DNA of 8,851 nt from JASEFH01 sp034679905 (GCA_034679905.1 JAXDAH010000190.1:1-8851), one strand, 5' to 3'. Positions 1-6,709 are shown, counted from the first letter of the stretch. Notes: a model not told the origin generated them from the sequence alone. Numbers and translations are program-made.

Positions 1-36
1 TTCATCTACCTGCTCCTGCGGGGGTACCGGCGATGA
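1..36 (+). CDS. FecCD/BtuC-type ABC transporter permease, C-terminal end (partial)
   Basis: Only the last eleven codons are present, reading FIYLLLRGYRR and then TGA. A hydrophobic stretch ending in a short basic tail is how permeases of the iron-chelate/cobalamin family finish (typically a 'P.FiyLL.r.' ending). The TGA shares bases with the ATG of the following ATPase gene (ATGA), so the two are translationally coupled. The call rests on this short tail and on the neighbour being a FecCD-partner type ATPase. The body of the gene lies outside the window. Confidence 0.6.
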   Translation, partial: FIYLLLRGYRR

Positions 37-800
37 TCCTGACTGTTAACGACCTCCGCTTCTTCTACAACCACCACGAGGTGCTGCGGGAGATCGCGTT
101 CGCCATCGAGCCGGGCCAGGTCGTCGCCGTGCTCGGGCCGAATGGCGTCGGGAAGACGACGATGCTGAAGTGCCTCAACCGCATCCTCCGCCCGAAGAGC
201 GGGGCCGTCTACCTCGACGGCGAGAACCTGCTCGCCCTCGACACGATGGAGATCGCACGCCGGGTCGGCTACGTCCCCCAGCGTGTGGAGAGCGGGCGGC
301 TGACCGCCTTCGATGCCGTCCTCCTGGGGCGGCGGCCGCACATCGGCTGGGACCTCTCGGACCGCGATCTGGCCATCGTCGACGCCGTCTTCCGCCGGCT
401 CGCGATGGACCACCTCCGCCTCGCCTACATCGACGAGATGAGCGGGGGGGAGCTCCAGAAGGTCGCCATCGCCCGGGCGCTCGTGCAGGAGCCCAAGGTC
501 CTGCTCCTCGACGAACCGACGAGCAACCTGGACCTGAAGAACCAGGTGGACATTCTCGCCACCATCGTCCAGATCGTCCGCCAGCACGGGATCGCGGCGG
601 TGATGACGATGCACGACCTCAACCAGGCGCTCCGCTTTGCCGACCGCTTCATCTTCATGAAGGACGGCACCATTCACCTCCACGGCGGCCAGGAGGAGAT
701 AACACCCGATGTCATCGAGGAGGTGTACGGCCTCCCGGTGATCATCGGCGAGCTCGGGGGCGTGCGGTGCGTCGTACCCGACCGCTGTCCCGCGGAATGA
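33..800 (+). CDS. ABC transporter ATP-binding protein, iron-chelate/cobalamin (FepC/BtuD-like) type
   Basis: This 255-residue ATPase would power import of a metal chelate (ferric siderophore, haem, cobalamin or molybdate-type substrate) through the permease encoded just upstream. All motifs are intact: Walker A GPNGVGKTT at residues 35-43, Q-loop VPQ at 81-83, signature MSGGE at 136-140, Walker B VLLLDEP at 156-162 with the D-loop SNLD after it, and the switch histidine in MTMHDLN (H194). The signature has M instead of the usual L in LSGGE, a common variant. Length and the extra C-terminal 40 residues fit the FepC/HmuV/BtuD family. The start is fixed by the ATGA overlap with the permease stop. 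The exact substrate cannot be told from the ATPase; the FmdE-family gene downstream suggests a metal rather than a vitamin, but that is inference. Confidence 0.93.
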   Translation: MILTVNDLRFFYNHHEVLREIAFAIEPGQVVAVLGPNGVGKTTMLKCLNRILRPKSGAVYLDGENLLALDTMEIARRVGYVPQRVESGRLTAFDAVLLGRRPHIGWDLSDRDLAIVDAVFRRLAMDHLRLAYIDEMSGGELQKVAIARALVQEPKVLLLDEPTSNLDLKNQVDILATIVQIVRQHGIAAVMTMHDLNQALRFADRFIFMKDGTIHLHGGQEEITPDVIEEVYGLPVIIGELGGVRCVVPDRCPAE

Positions 801-818
801 ACAGAGGAACAGGAAGGG

Positions 819-1448
819 ATGGTAATGGAACGCAACAGTTCAGAGCGTTATCCCTCGTTCGACGAGGCGGTCAGGTTTCACGGACATGCATGCCCCGGGC
901 TTGCCAGCGGCTACCGCGTCGCGATCGCCGCGATGCAGGCTCTCGGGGTGGCCCGACCCTACGACGAGGAGCTGGTCTGTATCGCGGAGACCGACGCCTG
1001 CGGCGTGGACGCGATCCAGCTGGTCTGCGGCTGCACCGCCGGCAAGGGCAACCTGGTCGTGAAGGACTACGGAAAACACGTCTTCACGGTCATCAGCCGC
1101 GAGAGCGGAAGAGCGGTGCGGGTGCTGGTCCGCAACGCCGACATCCCCGAGCGGTCGGAGATGGATGCGCTGCGCGGCAAGGTCTTCTCGGGCGGGGCAA
1201 CCGCCGCAGAGCGGGAGCGGTTCCAGGCGCTGATGCGAGCGGCGACGGAGCGGATCCTCGCGCTGCCCCAGGATGAAGTCGTGGCGGTGCGGGAAGCCCG
1301 CGTCGATCCGCCCTCGCCAGCGCGGATCTTCGCGTCGGTTGCCTGCGCCTGCTGCGGTGAAGCGGTCGCCGACGCCAAAGCCCGCACCCTCGGCGGGGCC
1401 CGGGTCTGCATACCCTGTTACGAGGCCCGCATATCCCCGCAGCGGTGA
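819..1448 (+). CDS. FmdE-family protein with C-terminal zinc ribbon
   Basis: A protein of 209 residues (207 if the second ATG, at 825, is used). Residues about 14-145 form an FmdE domain, recognised by the FHGHACPG motif (20-27), the ETDACGVDAIQ block (57-67) and CGCTAGKGN (70-78). These carry conserved Cys and His residues that can bind metal. The C-terminal end is a zinc ribbon with C176-x2-C179 and C197-x2-C200. The family is named after a protein co-purified with molybdenum formylmethanofuran dehydrogenase in methanogens, but most members are not proven subunits of that enzyme. It lies 18 bases after the ABC ATPase gene, so co-transcription with the metal-chelate transporter is likely, and a role in metal handling or delivery is inferred. 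Two starts are possible: AGAGGA at 803-808 suits 819, while GGAAGG at 812-817 suits 825. Confidence 0.9.
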   Translation: MVMERNSSERYPSFDEAVRFHGHACPGLASGYRVAIAAMQALGVARPYDEELVCIAETDACGVDAIQLVCGCTAGKGNLVVKDYGKHVFTVISRESGRAVRVLVRNADIPERSEMDALRGKVFSGGATAAERERFQALMRAATERILALPQDEVVAVREARVDPPSPARIFASVACACCGEAVADAKARTLGGARVCIPCYEARISPQR

Positions 1449-1475
1449 TCGGCGGCACCCCGATCCCCACCGCTG
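1440..1475 (+). terminator. Stem-loop over the stop codon of the FmdE-family gene
   Basis: CAGCGGTG (1440-1447) pairs exactly with CACCGCTG (1468-1475), and inside it ATCGG (1448-1452) pairs with CCGAT (1460-1464). The loop is seven bases, with three unpaired C on one side. The stem spans the TGA stop and sits between two convergent genes. No T-run follows, so it may act in mRNA 3'-end stability rather than as a terminator. The function is inferred only from structure and position. Confidence 0.35.
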
Positions 1476-1547
1476 CGGTCAACCGCTATCCCGGCCCCTC
1501 CATCCTTCCGCGGCACCGATCGCGCAGCCTATGCGACGGTTATGCCG

Positions 1548-3095
1548 TCACCCGCCCGCAGGCAGGGTGAAATAGAAGGTCGAGCCCGCCCCGGGCGTCG
1601 ACTCCACCCAGATGGTGCCGCCGTGGCGCTCCACGATCCGCTTGCAGATCGCGAGCCCGATGCCGGTCCCGGGGTACTCCTCGTGCCCGTGCAGCCGCTG
1701 GAAGATGACGAAAATCTTCTCCAGGTACTCCGGCTCGATACCGATACCCGTGTCCCGAATCGAGAATCGCACAGAAGTGCCGCTGCGCTGTGCGGTGATG
1801 TGCACGTGCAGAGGCTCCTCTCCCCGAAATGTGATCGCGTTGCCGATCAGGTTCAAGAAGACCTGCTGGAGCTGGGAGGCATCGGCGATCACGGGCGGCA
1901 GGGAGCCCACCGTGATGGACGCGCCGCTCTCCTCGATCTTCGTGCGCAGGTCGGCGAGGGCGGTCTCCAGCACCGCAGAGGGGTCCGTCACCTTCATCTC
2001 GCTCCCCTTCCGGGTGACGCGGGAGTATTCGAGCAGGTCGCTCACCAGCGCCTGCATCCGTTTGCCGGCCGTGACGATGTACTGGATGTACTCGTCGGCA
2101 TCCGGGCCCAGCTGCCCACCGTAGCGGCGCTCCAGCAGCTGCGCAAAGGAGACGATCGTCCGCAGCGGCTCCTGCAGGTCGTGGCTGGAGACATACGCGA
2201 ACCGTTCCAGGTCCTCGTTGGACCGCTCGAGGTTCTCCGCGTACTCCTTCAGCTCCTTGATGTACTGTGCCTTGGCCTCCTCCGCCTGCTTCCGCTCGGT
2301 GATCTCCCGGAAGACCACCTGCACCGCGGGCTGGTTATTGATGGCGATCCGCGTTCCCCGCCCCTCGACCCAGACGGGAGTCCCGTCGATCCGCAGGATC
2401 CGGCACTCGTTCAACGGCGACTGCCCTTCCGCGGGACTCTGGCATTCTCGGATGCCGGCACAGAGATCGGGGTGGAGAATGTCGGCGCTTCTCCTCCCCA
2501 GGACATCCCCGGCGCAGGATCCGCCCAGAACCCGCAGGGCGCTGGGATTGACGTAGATGATCCTCCCCTGCTGGTGAATGAGAATGCCGTTCGGGGACAT
2601 CTCAACGAGAGTGCGGTACTTCTCCTCGTTCTCGCGAAGCGCATTCTCGGCTTGTTTGCGAGCCGAATCGTCGTAGATGTAGCCGGTCGTCTCTATCAGC
2701 TTGCCGGCGGCATCGTAGTGCCCGATGGCATTCTCGATGGCATAGATGGTGGAGCCGTCTCGCCGCCTCCGGAGACTCCCGTAGTTCTCCAGCCTCCCCT
2801 CCTGCCGGAGCCGCTCCGTGAAATGAATGCCTTCCTCCGCCGAGGGGAACGTCTCCAGGATATCGGTGTTCAGGGCCTCCGGGATCGAGCGGAAGCCGAA
2901 GATGCGGATGAACGCCGCGTTGCAGGCGATGATGCGGCCATCCGGGGCCGTCACCACGTTGCCGGTGAGATCCTCGTCGAAGAGGCGGCGGTACTTCTCC
3001 TGGCTCTCCCGCAGGGCATCCCGCATCCGCTTGCGGTGAGCGTCGTGCCGGGCTGTGGTCCGGAGGCGGTGGAGGGGGTGCTCGCCGCTATCCAT
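1548..3095 (-). CDS. Soluble sensor histidine kinase with two PAS domains
   Basis: A 515-residue cytoplasmic sensor kinase with no membrane segment or signal peptide. Order: PAS domain 1 (about 33-148), PAS domain 2 (about 156-270, ending in FREITERKQAE), a short coiled linker (271-298), a dimerisation/phosphoacceptor domain with H305 in SSHDLQEPLR, and a HATPase domain. The HATPase domain has N-box NLIGNAITF (415-423), G1 box RDTGIGI (447-453), F-box IFVIFQRL and G2 box GTGIGLAI (476-483). The usual Lys of the N-box (NAxKF) is Thr here. There is no fused receiver and no regulator next door, so its partner is unknown. The ligand of the PAS domains cannot be read. ATG 3095 is the first ATG in frame, with only a weak G-rich ribosome site; the open frame continues upstream to a stop near 3194 with no ATG, GTG or TTG. 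Confidence 0.9.
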   Translation of the reverse strand: MDSGEHPLHRLRTTARHDAHRKRMRDALRESQEKYRRLFDEDLTGNVVTAPDGRIIACNAAFIRIFGFRSIPEALNTDILETFPSAEEGIHFTERLRQEGRLENYGSLRRRRDGSTIYAIENAIGHYDAAGKLIETTGYIYDDSARKQAENALRENEEKYRTLVEMSPNGILIHQQGRIIYVNPSALRVLGGSCAGDVLGRRSADILHPDLCAGIRECQSPAEGQSPLNECRILRIDGTPVWVEGRGTRIAINNQPAVQVVFREITERKQAEEAKAQYIKELKEYAENLERSNEDLERFAYVSSHDLQEPLRTIVSFAQLLERRYGGQLGPDADEYIQYIVTAGKRMQALVSDLLEYSRVTRKGSEMKVTDPSAVLETALADLRTKIEESGASITVGSLPPVIADASQLQQVFLNLIGNAITFRGEEPLHVHITAQRSGTSVRFSIRDTGIGIEPEYLEKIFVIFQRLHGHEEYPGTGIGLAICKRIVERHGGTIWVESTPGAGSTFYFTLPAGG

Positions 3096-3306
3096 ACGGC
3101 GCCCCCGTGGGAAGACGGGCGACCGCTCCCGCAGCCACGCCTGCAGCTCTTCCCGCGAACAAACGCAACTCCTTGATCGGCGGAGGAGGCATCCTTACCG
3201 GATGGCAGCCAACGGCAGGAGAGCGCAGTGCGCTCCAGAAAGACAACGGATTGATTAAAGGAATCACCAGCCACCCTCCGTTACGGAAGAGACATATTGT
3301 CAACCT

Positions 3307-3316
3307 ATTATTTAAT
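3307..3316 (-). promoter_or_regulatory. Possible TATA box for the two-PAS histidine kinase gene
   Basis: Read on the minus strand this is ATTAAATAAT, a TATA-like element at the edge of an AT-rich island. It would place the transcript start near 3285 and leave a leader of roughly 190 bases before the kinase ATG. Many AT-rich alternatives lie nearby, so the exact box is uncertain. Confidence 0.25.
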
Positions 3317-3480
3317 GTTTGCATTGGCTTTTAACTGAACATAAATAGAATATCCCACTAAAAAATAACTTTATAATGTATATTTATTGATGAAAATAAT
3401 TCAGAACAGTTCTTGAATAGAAGGAAATTTTTTAATAATGCTCTTGCATAGCCAAATTTCGAGTGTTTTATCCTTTTTTT

Positions 3481-3514
3481 ACGTATTGCTGTTCCCGCGT
3501 AACGTATTGCCGTT
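3481..3514. repeat. Two 13-base direct repeats spaced 21 bases
   Basis: ACGTATTGCTGTT (3481-3493) and ACGTATTGCCGTT (3502-3514) differ at one base and start 21 bases apart, about two turns of the helix. They end next to a TATA-like TTTTTTAAATG on the plus strand. Paired sites on the same face of the helix just upstream of a promoter are a usual layout for a dimeric activator or repressor. No regulator is identified. Confidence 0.55.
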
Positions 3515-3523
3515 TTTTAAATG
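3512..3523 (+). promoter_or_regulatory. Possible TATA box for the broken plus-strand gene
   Basis: GTTTTTTAAATG, immediately after the direct repeats, resembles an archaeal TATA box on the plus strand. A transcript would start near 3545 and run into the stretch with the frame-broken gene whose ATG is at 3657, giving a leader of about 110 bases. The assignment is from position and base composition only. Confidence 0.3.
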
Positions 3524-3656
3524 AAAAAATGATTTGCCCCTCTCGATCCGGAACGGCTCCGAGGGCGGGGCCCGGTGCGGATGGGGGGCGCCGGTCCCCG
3601 CTCCAGGAGACGTAGTAGGCATGCGCGTGCCCCCCGGGCCGCGGAGGAGCCCTGCG

Positions 3657-4002
3657 ATGCCGTCGAGGGGCGAGAGAGGGGAGGGGACGAAGAGAGACGA
3701 GCAGTCCCCGCGTCTCCAGCGGGACATCGGGCTGAGCATCTTGGGACGGGAGTCGGGGGCATCGCGGGATCCGGGGTCGTCGACCTGCCGTCGATCGCGG
3801 GCCTGGTTGCCGGGCCCGTGTTCATGCCATCGTCTGCACCGGGCTCGTCATCACGGTGCTCGCCCTCCCCTGCTCCGAGCCCGGTACAGCGTTCCCGATC
3901 ACCGGCGAATCCCCTCCACCTGCCGCACGAGAAGGAGGTCTGCCAGCACGACATCGGCGGTTACGGTGCGACGCACTCACCTGTGCACGGAAGAGAGGGT
4001 GA
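3657..4002 (+). pseudogene. Frame-broken small membrane-protein gene (candidate)
   Basis: A strong ribosome site, GGAGG at 3643-3647, sits nine bases before an ATG at 3657. The frame opens with MPSRGERGEG, continues through LQRDIGLSIL, and then loses sense. The next frame from about 3743 gives TGVGGIAGSGVVDLPSIAG followed by LVAGPVFM. The third frame from 3829 gives IVCTGLVITVLALP and then CSEPGTAFPITGE, ending at TGA 4000-4002. In each segment the third codon base is mostly G or C, as in the real genes here. One missing base in the GGG at 3743-3745 and one in the CC at 3827-3828 would restore a protein of about 115 residues with two hydrophobic stretches. After about 3910 codon use becomes poor in that frame, so the true end is unclear. 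No family is recognised. Sequencing error instead of mutation is possible, as is chance. Confidence 0.4.
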
Positions 4003-4029
4003 GGGCTCGCAGGACCTCTCCACAGCCCT

Positions 4030-5328
4030 TTACGCGGCTGGCAGGGTGAAGTGAAATGTCGATCCCTGACCGGGCTCCGACTCCACCCAGACGCGTCCGC
4101 CATGCCGCTCCACGATCCGTTTCACGATGGCGAGCCCGATGCCGGTACCGGGGTACTGCTCCCGCCCGTGCAGGCGCTGGAAGATGACGAAGATCCGCTC
4201 GAAGTAGCGGGGCTCGATCCCGATGCCGTTGTCCTGCACCGAGAACCGCACCATCCTCTCCTGCCTTCGGGCCGATACGTGGATGACAGAGGGAACGTCG
4301 GGTTTGCGGAACTTGACCGCGTTGCTGATCAGGTTCTGGAAGACCTGGCCGAGCTGGACGGCATCGGCCAGGACGGGGGCGAGCGGATCGTGCTTGACGG
4401 TAACGCCCTGCTCCACGAGGGTGGTCTGCAGGCTCTCCAGCACACCCTGGAGCACGCCCTCCGGATCCGTCCGCGCGAGGGTCGCCCCGCGGGTGGTCAC
4501 CCGCGAGAACTCCAGCAGGTCGTCGATCAACGCCTGCATCCGTTTTCCCGCATCCACGACGAAGCGGATGTACTCGTCCGCATCCGCATCCAGGCGTCCT
4601 GCATAGCGCTTCTCCAGCAGCTGGGAGAAGACCACGATCGTCCGCAGCGGCTCCTGCAGGTCGTGGGAGGCGGCGTAGGCGAACCGCTCCAGGTCCTCGT
4701 TGGACCGCTTGAGGTTATCCGCGTACTCCTTCAGGGCATCCTCCGACCGCCGGCGCTCCGTGATGTCCTGCAGGATCTCCACGGCACCGCTGATACGCCC
4801 CTCCGCATCGCGGAGCGGGGACGCGGTGAAGAAGAGCCAGGTGCCGCCCCGCATCTGCGGGAAGAAGTCGGTCGCCTCGTAGGCGTCGCTGACCAGGGCG
4901 GAGGGTGCATACTTCCCCGCGTACCACACGGAGATCTGGTCGATGGCCTGGTCGACGATGAGATCCGCCAGTGTCGGGCGCTCTTCGGCGTAGAAGGCCT
5001 TCCAGGCGAGCGGCCGCCCCAGCACCTCGTCTGCCGGTATGCCGCTGTACTCCGCCAGCGCGCGGTTCCAGGAGACGATCCGGTGGTTGCGGTCGATGAC
5101 GAACGTCGGAACCGGCGACCCCTCCACGACCGCCCGGAATCGCTCGCCCCCCAGGCCGCCCTCTCCCCCGTTCCGGCCCATGGATCCCCGCCTGCAGGCC
5201 TCCGCCAGCTCGTCGGCCAGCTGCCGGATCCGCGACTGCAGGGCGGGCGCATCCATCGGCTCCTCGAGTAGCGACTGTATTCTGCGCCGGATGGCTTCGG
5301 ACTCTTCTTCCAGGCTCCTGTCGTGCAT
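4030..5328 (-). CDS. Soluble sensor histidine kinase with one PAS domain
   Basis: A 432-residue cytoplasmic kinase with no membrane segments. Residues 1-48 are a charged, probably coiled helix and 62-192 are a PAS domain ending in LQDITERRR. H222 in ASHDLQEPLR is the phosphoacceptor. The HATPase domain has N-box NLISNAVKF (332-340), G1 box QDNGIGI (365-371) and G2 box GTGIGLAI (394-401). The PAS domain has an unusual aromatic-rich middle (SVWYAGKY, EATDFFPQM, GGTWLFF at about 133-167). The H-box region matches the other kinase in this window at roughly 50 of 70 positions by eye, so the two cores are paralogues with different sensors. ATG 5328 is chosen because GAGG at 5337-5340 lies eight bases upstream. 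The open frame extends to 5541, but that extension reads as non-coding. No receiver or regulator is adjacent. Confidence 0.9.
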   Translation of the reverse strand: MHDRSLEEESEAIRRRIQSLLEEPMDAPALQSRIRQLADELAEACRRGSMGRNGGEGGLGGERFRAVVEGSPVPTFVIDRNHRIVSWNRALAEYSGIPADEVLGRPLAWKAFYAEERPTLADLIVDQAIDQISVWYAGKYAPSALVSDAYEATDFFPQMRGGTWLFFTASPLRDAEGRISGAVEILQDITERRRSEDALKEYADNLKRSNEDLERFAYAASHDLQEPLRTIVVFSQLLEKRYAGRLDADADEYIRFVVDAGKRMQALIDDLLEFSRVTTRGATLARTDPEGVLQGVLESLQTTLVEQGVTVKHDPLAPVLADAVQLGQVFQNLISNAVKFRKPDVPSVIHVSARRQERMVRFSVQDNGIGIEPRYFERIFVIFQRLHGREQYPGTGIGLAIVKRIVERHGGRVWVESEPGQGSTFHFTLPAA

Positions 5329-5350
5329 CGGACCGTCCTCACGGTGATCG

Positions 5351-5362
5351 GGGAGATCTCCC
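5351..5362. promoter_or_regulatory. Perfect 12-base palindrome before the one-PAS kinase gene
   Basis: GGGAGATCTCCC is perfectly self-complementary. It lies between a TATA-like box (5389-5400, minus strand) and the start codon at 5328, close to where transcription would begin. It could be an operator for a dimeric repressor. A 12-base palindrome can also occur by chance about twice in a window this long. Confidence 0.3.
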
Positions 5363-5388
5363 GGAAGACGACTACCGCTCCGATGCGG

Positions 5389-5400
5389 TAAATACATTTT
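5389..5400 (-). promoter_or_regulatory. Possible TATA box for the one-PAS kinase gene
   Basis: On the minus strand the sequence reads AAAATGTATTTA in an otherwise GC-rich gap. It would start a transcript near 5370, giving a leader of about 40 bases to the ATG at 5328. Codons here also translate as part of the upstream extension of the kinase frame, which is a further reason to prefer the later start. Confidence 0.35.
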
Positions 5401-5537
5401 GAGCTGCCGTCGCTCCTCCGGTATCGGGACGCTGCGTGCCGACGGCCGGTGCGGCGATCTCCCCTCCGTTTTCCGCCTCTCAGGAACCCGGAGCCCCCGT
5501 CCCCACCAACCCCGGTGCCGGCAGCCCGTCGCCGGCG

Positions 5538-6245
5538 TCACCGCCGCATCGCTTCCGCCCGCATCTCCCCGGGCATCAGCTCGATCGCATACCGCAGCGC
5601 CGTCCTGGGCATCCGCTGGCGGTGCTTCAGGACGTAGTCGAAGACCTCGGCCTGCCGCGTGCGGCTCTCCTCTTTTAAGAGCCAGCCGTATCCCTTCTGG
5701 ACCATGTCGTCCCCGTCCGTCAGCAGGATATCGCAGATCTCAAACGCCTCCTCCAGGAACTGCCCCCTCTTCGCCGGGACGATGAGCGTGACCGCAGACG
5801 CCCGCCGCAACCAGCGGTTCTCCGATCGGGCCCACCGCTTCAGTTCCGCCACCTGCTCCGGGAACTCCAGGATCAGGTCCCCGACGGCGTGGTTGCAGAA
5901 CCCGTCGCACTTGGCCCAGTTATTGACATAGGCATCGATCCAGCGCTCGAAGATCGGCAGATCCTCAGGGCTAACGAACCGATGGAACTGCATCCCCCAG
6001 AAGCTGACCACGAACGCCTCCTCGGTGTAGTCGGAGCGGTAGAGCTCCTCGCAGAGCGCGAAGATCTCGCTCTTCTCCTTCTGCTGCACCTCTTCCCAGT
6101 AGCGCTTCGCAATCTTCCCGACCGTTCCCGTCTTCACGCCGTAGCAGCGGACGGGCTCCTTGAAGAACCGCGAGAAGCTGCTCTTCGTCTTCTCGTCGGC
6201 GTTCGCCTCCAGCTCCCGCCGGATCCGCTCCACGATGCCGCTCAT
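5538..6245 (-). CDS. DNA alkylation repair protein, AlkD-like HEAT-repeat glycosylase
   Basis: A 235-residue helical protein of the AlkD family, which removes bulky or positively charged N3- and N7-alkylated purines from DNA without flipping the base. The family's key residues appear at the expected places: W110 and D114 in NNWAKCDGFC, and R148 in RWLRRASAV. These match the Trp/Asp/Arg trio known from the Bacillus cereus enzyme (W109, D113, R148). The helical segments along its length fit HEAT-like repeats. Length is normal for the family. The start at 6245 is set by an ATGA overlap with the stop of the upstream gene, and it has a close GAGG site. The two genes are therefore one transcript, and the second is probably translated by coupling. 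The open frame extends further upstream, but that part is the antisense frame of the neighbour's coding region. Confidence 0.88.
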   Translation of the reverse strand: MSGIVERIRRELEANADEKTKSSFSRFFKEPVRCYGVKTGTVGKIAKRYWEEVQQKEKSEIFALCEELYRSDYTEEAFVVSFWGMQFHRFVSPEDLPIFERWIDAYVNNWAKCDGFCNHAVGDLILEFPEQVAELKRWARSENRWLRRASAVTLIVPAKRGQFLEEAFEICDILLTDGDDMVQKGYGWLLKEESRTRQAEVFDYVLKHRQRMPRTALRYAIELMPGEMRAEAMRR

Positions 6246-6709
6246 GCGACCTCGCCGAGGATCGCCACGTAGTTCTTCCCGTACTTCCGGGCGCACGCCG
6301 GGCAGGTCGTATACCACATGTACCACGTGCGGATGGCAAGATCCCTGCTCCTGGCATCGTCCTCGAAGTCCCGGCACCAGCGGGCGGTATCCGAATAGGG
6401 GCCTTCGTACACCCGGCAGTAGAACTTCCCGCTCAAAAGAACGTTCTCCGCACCCGGGATCTCGCGGTCGACGGCAAGGTAAACGTCCATACTCCACGGG
6501 GACGTGTGGTCCGAGAGGCAGAGCCGGTCCGGCATGGCGGCGCCTGTGCTTCGCACCTTGGCATCCAGCCGCCGCATCACCGCCCCGAAGTTGATCGGCA
6601 TATGCAAGACCGTGAGCACGCGGTCGCGGATGAACCGTTTGCCCTCCCAGGCGAGGAGCGTTCCGTCCCAGGGCGCGGGTTCGAATGGCGGGCAGCACTG
6701 CAATTCCAT
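6242..6709 (-). CDS. Conserved protein with CPxC motif, often annotated 'hydrolase'; function unknown
   Basis: A 155-residue soluble protein. It begins MELQCCPPFEPAPWDG, has a central TVLHMPINFGAVMRRLD block and DRLCLSDHTSPWSMDVYLA, and ends with WYMWYTTCPACARKYGKNY. I recall this pattern from small bacterial and archaeal proteins loosely annotated as 'hydrolase', with no established reaction. The TTCPAC pair near the C-terminus (CxxC) and the CC at residues 5-6 could bind metal or be redox active. The start at 6709 is chosen because GGAGG lies 11 bases upstream and the family begins at this point. ATGs at 6748 and 6769 are in frame but lack ribosome sites. Its stop overlaps the start of the AlkD-like gene, so the two are co-expressed and may act on related damage, which is inference. 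Confidence 0.75.
   Translation of the reverse strand: MELQCCPPFEPAPWDGTLLAWEGKRFIRDRVLTVLHMPINFGAVMRRLDAKVRSTGAAMPDRLCLSDHTSPWSMDVYLAVDREIPGAENVLLSGKFYCRVYEGPYSDTARWCRDFEDDARSRDLAIRTWYMWYTTCPACARKYGKNYVAILGEVA

Larger units (their letters stand above)
3290..3535. other. AT-rich island in a GC-rich region, no gene
   Basis: About 245 bases are strongly AT-rich with many A- and T-runs, in clear contrast to the GC-rich DNA on both sides. It is the left part of the gap between the two kinase genes. No long open frame with gene-like codon use lies inside. It contains several TATA-like sequences on both strands and the pair of direct repeats listed separately. The likeliest reading is a shared promoter region serving the leftward kinase gene and a rightward transcript. 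A remnant of transferred DNA is an alternative. Confidence 0.6.

Noticed and set aside
170..1276. Plus-strand 368-codon frame across the ATPase and FmdE genes
   Set aside because: Arg/Pro-rich out-of-frame reading of two well-supported genes.
1542..3176. Long plus-strand open frame of 544 codons opposite the two-PAS kinase
   Set aside because: It is an antisense shadow of the high-GC kinase gene; the minus strand has clear PAS and kinase motifs throughout.
3088..3324. Minus-strand 78-codon frame overlapping the start of the two-PAS kinase, as a possible leader peptide
   Set aside because: No ribosome site was seen before its ATG and the second half is Ala/Gly/Pro filler; the overlap with the kinase start could be chance.
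3541..3660. Possible structured RNA (RNase P or SRP type) in the GC-rich part of the gap
   Set aside because: The conserved core sequences of those RNAs were not seen, and the GC-rich pairing is not more than expected from composition.
3517..3954. Minus-strand open frame of 145 codons in the gap between the kinases
   Set aside because: Its translation is Pro/Arg/Ser-rich with no fold-like pattern, and the opposite strand has a better ribosome site and more protein-like residues.
4051..5271. Plus-strand open frame of 406 codons opposite the one-PAS kinase
   Set aside because: Antisense shadow with low-complexity composition; the kinase motifs are on the minus strand.
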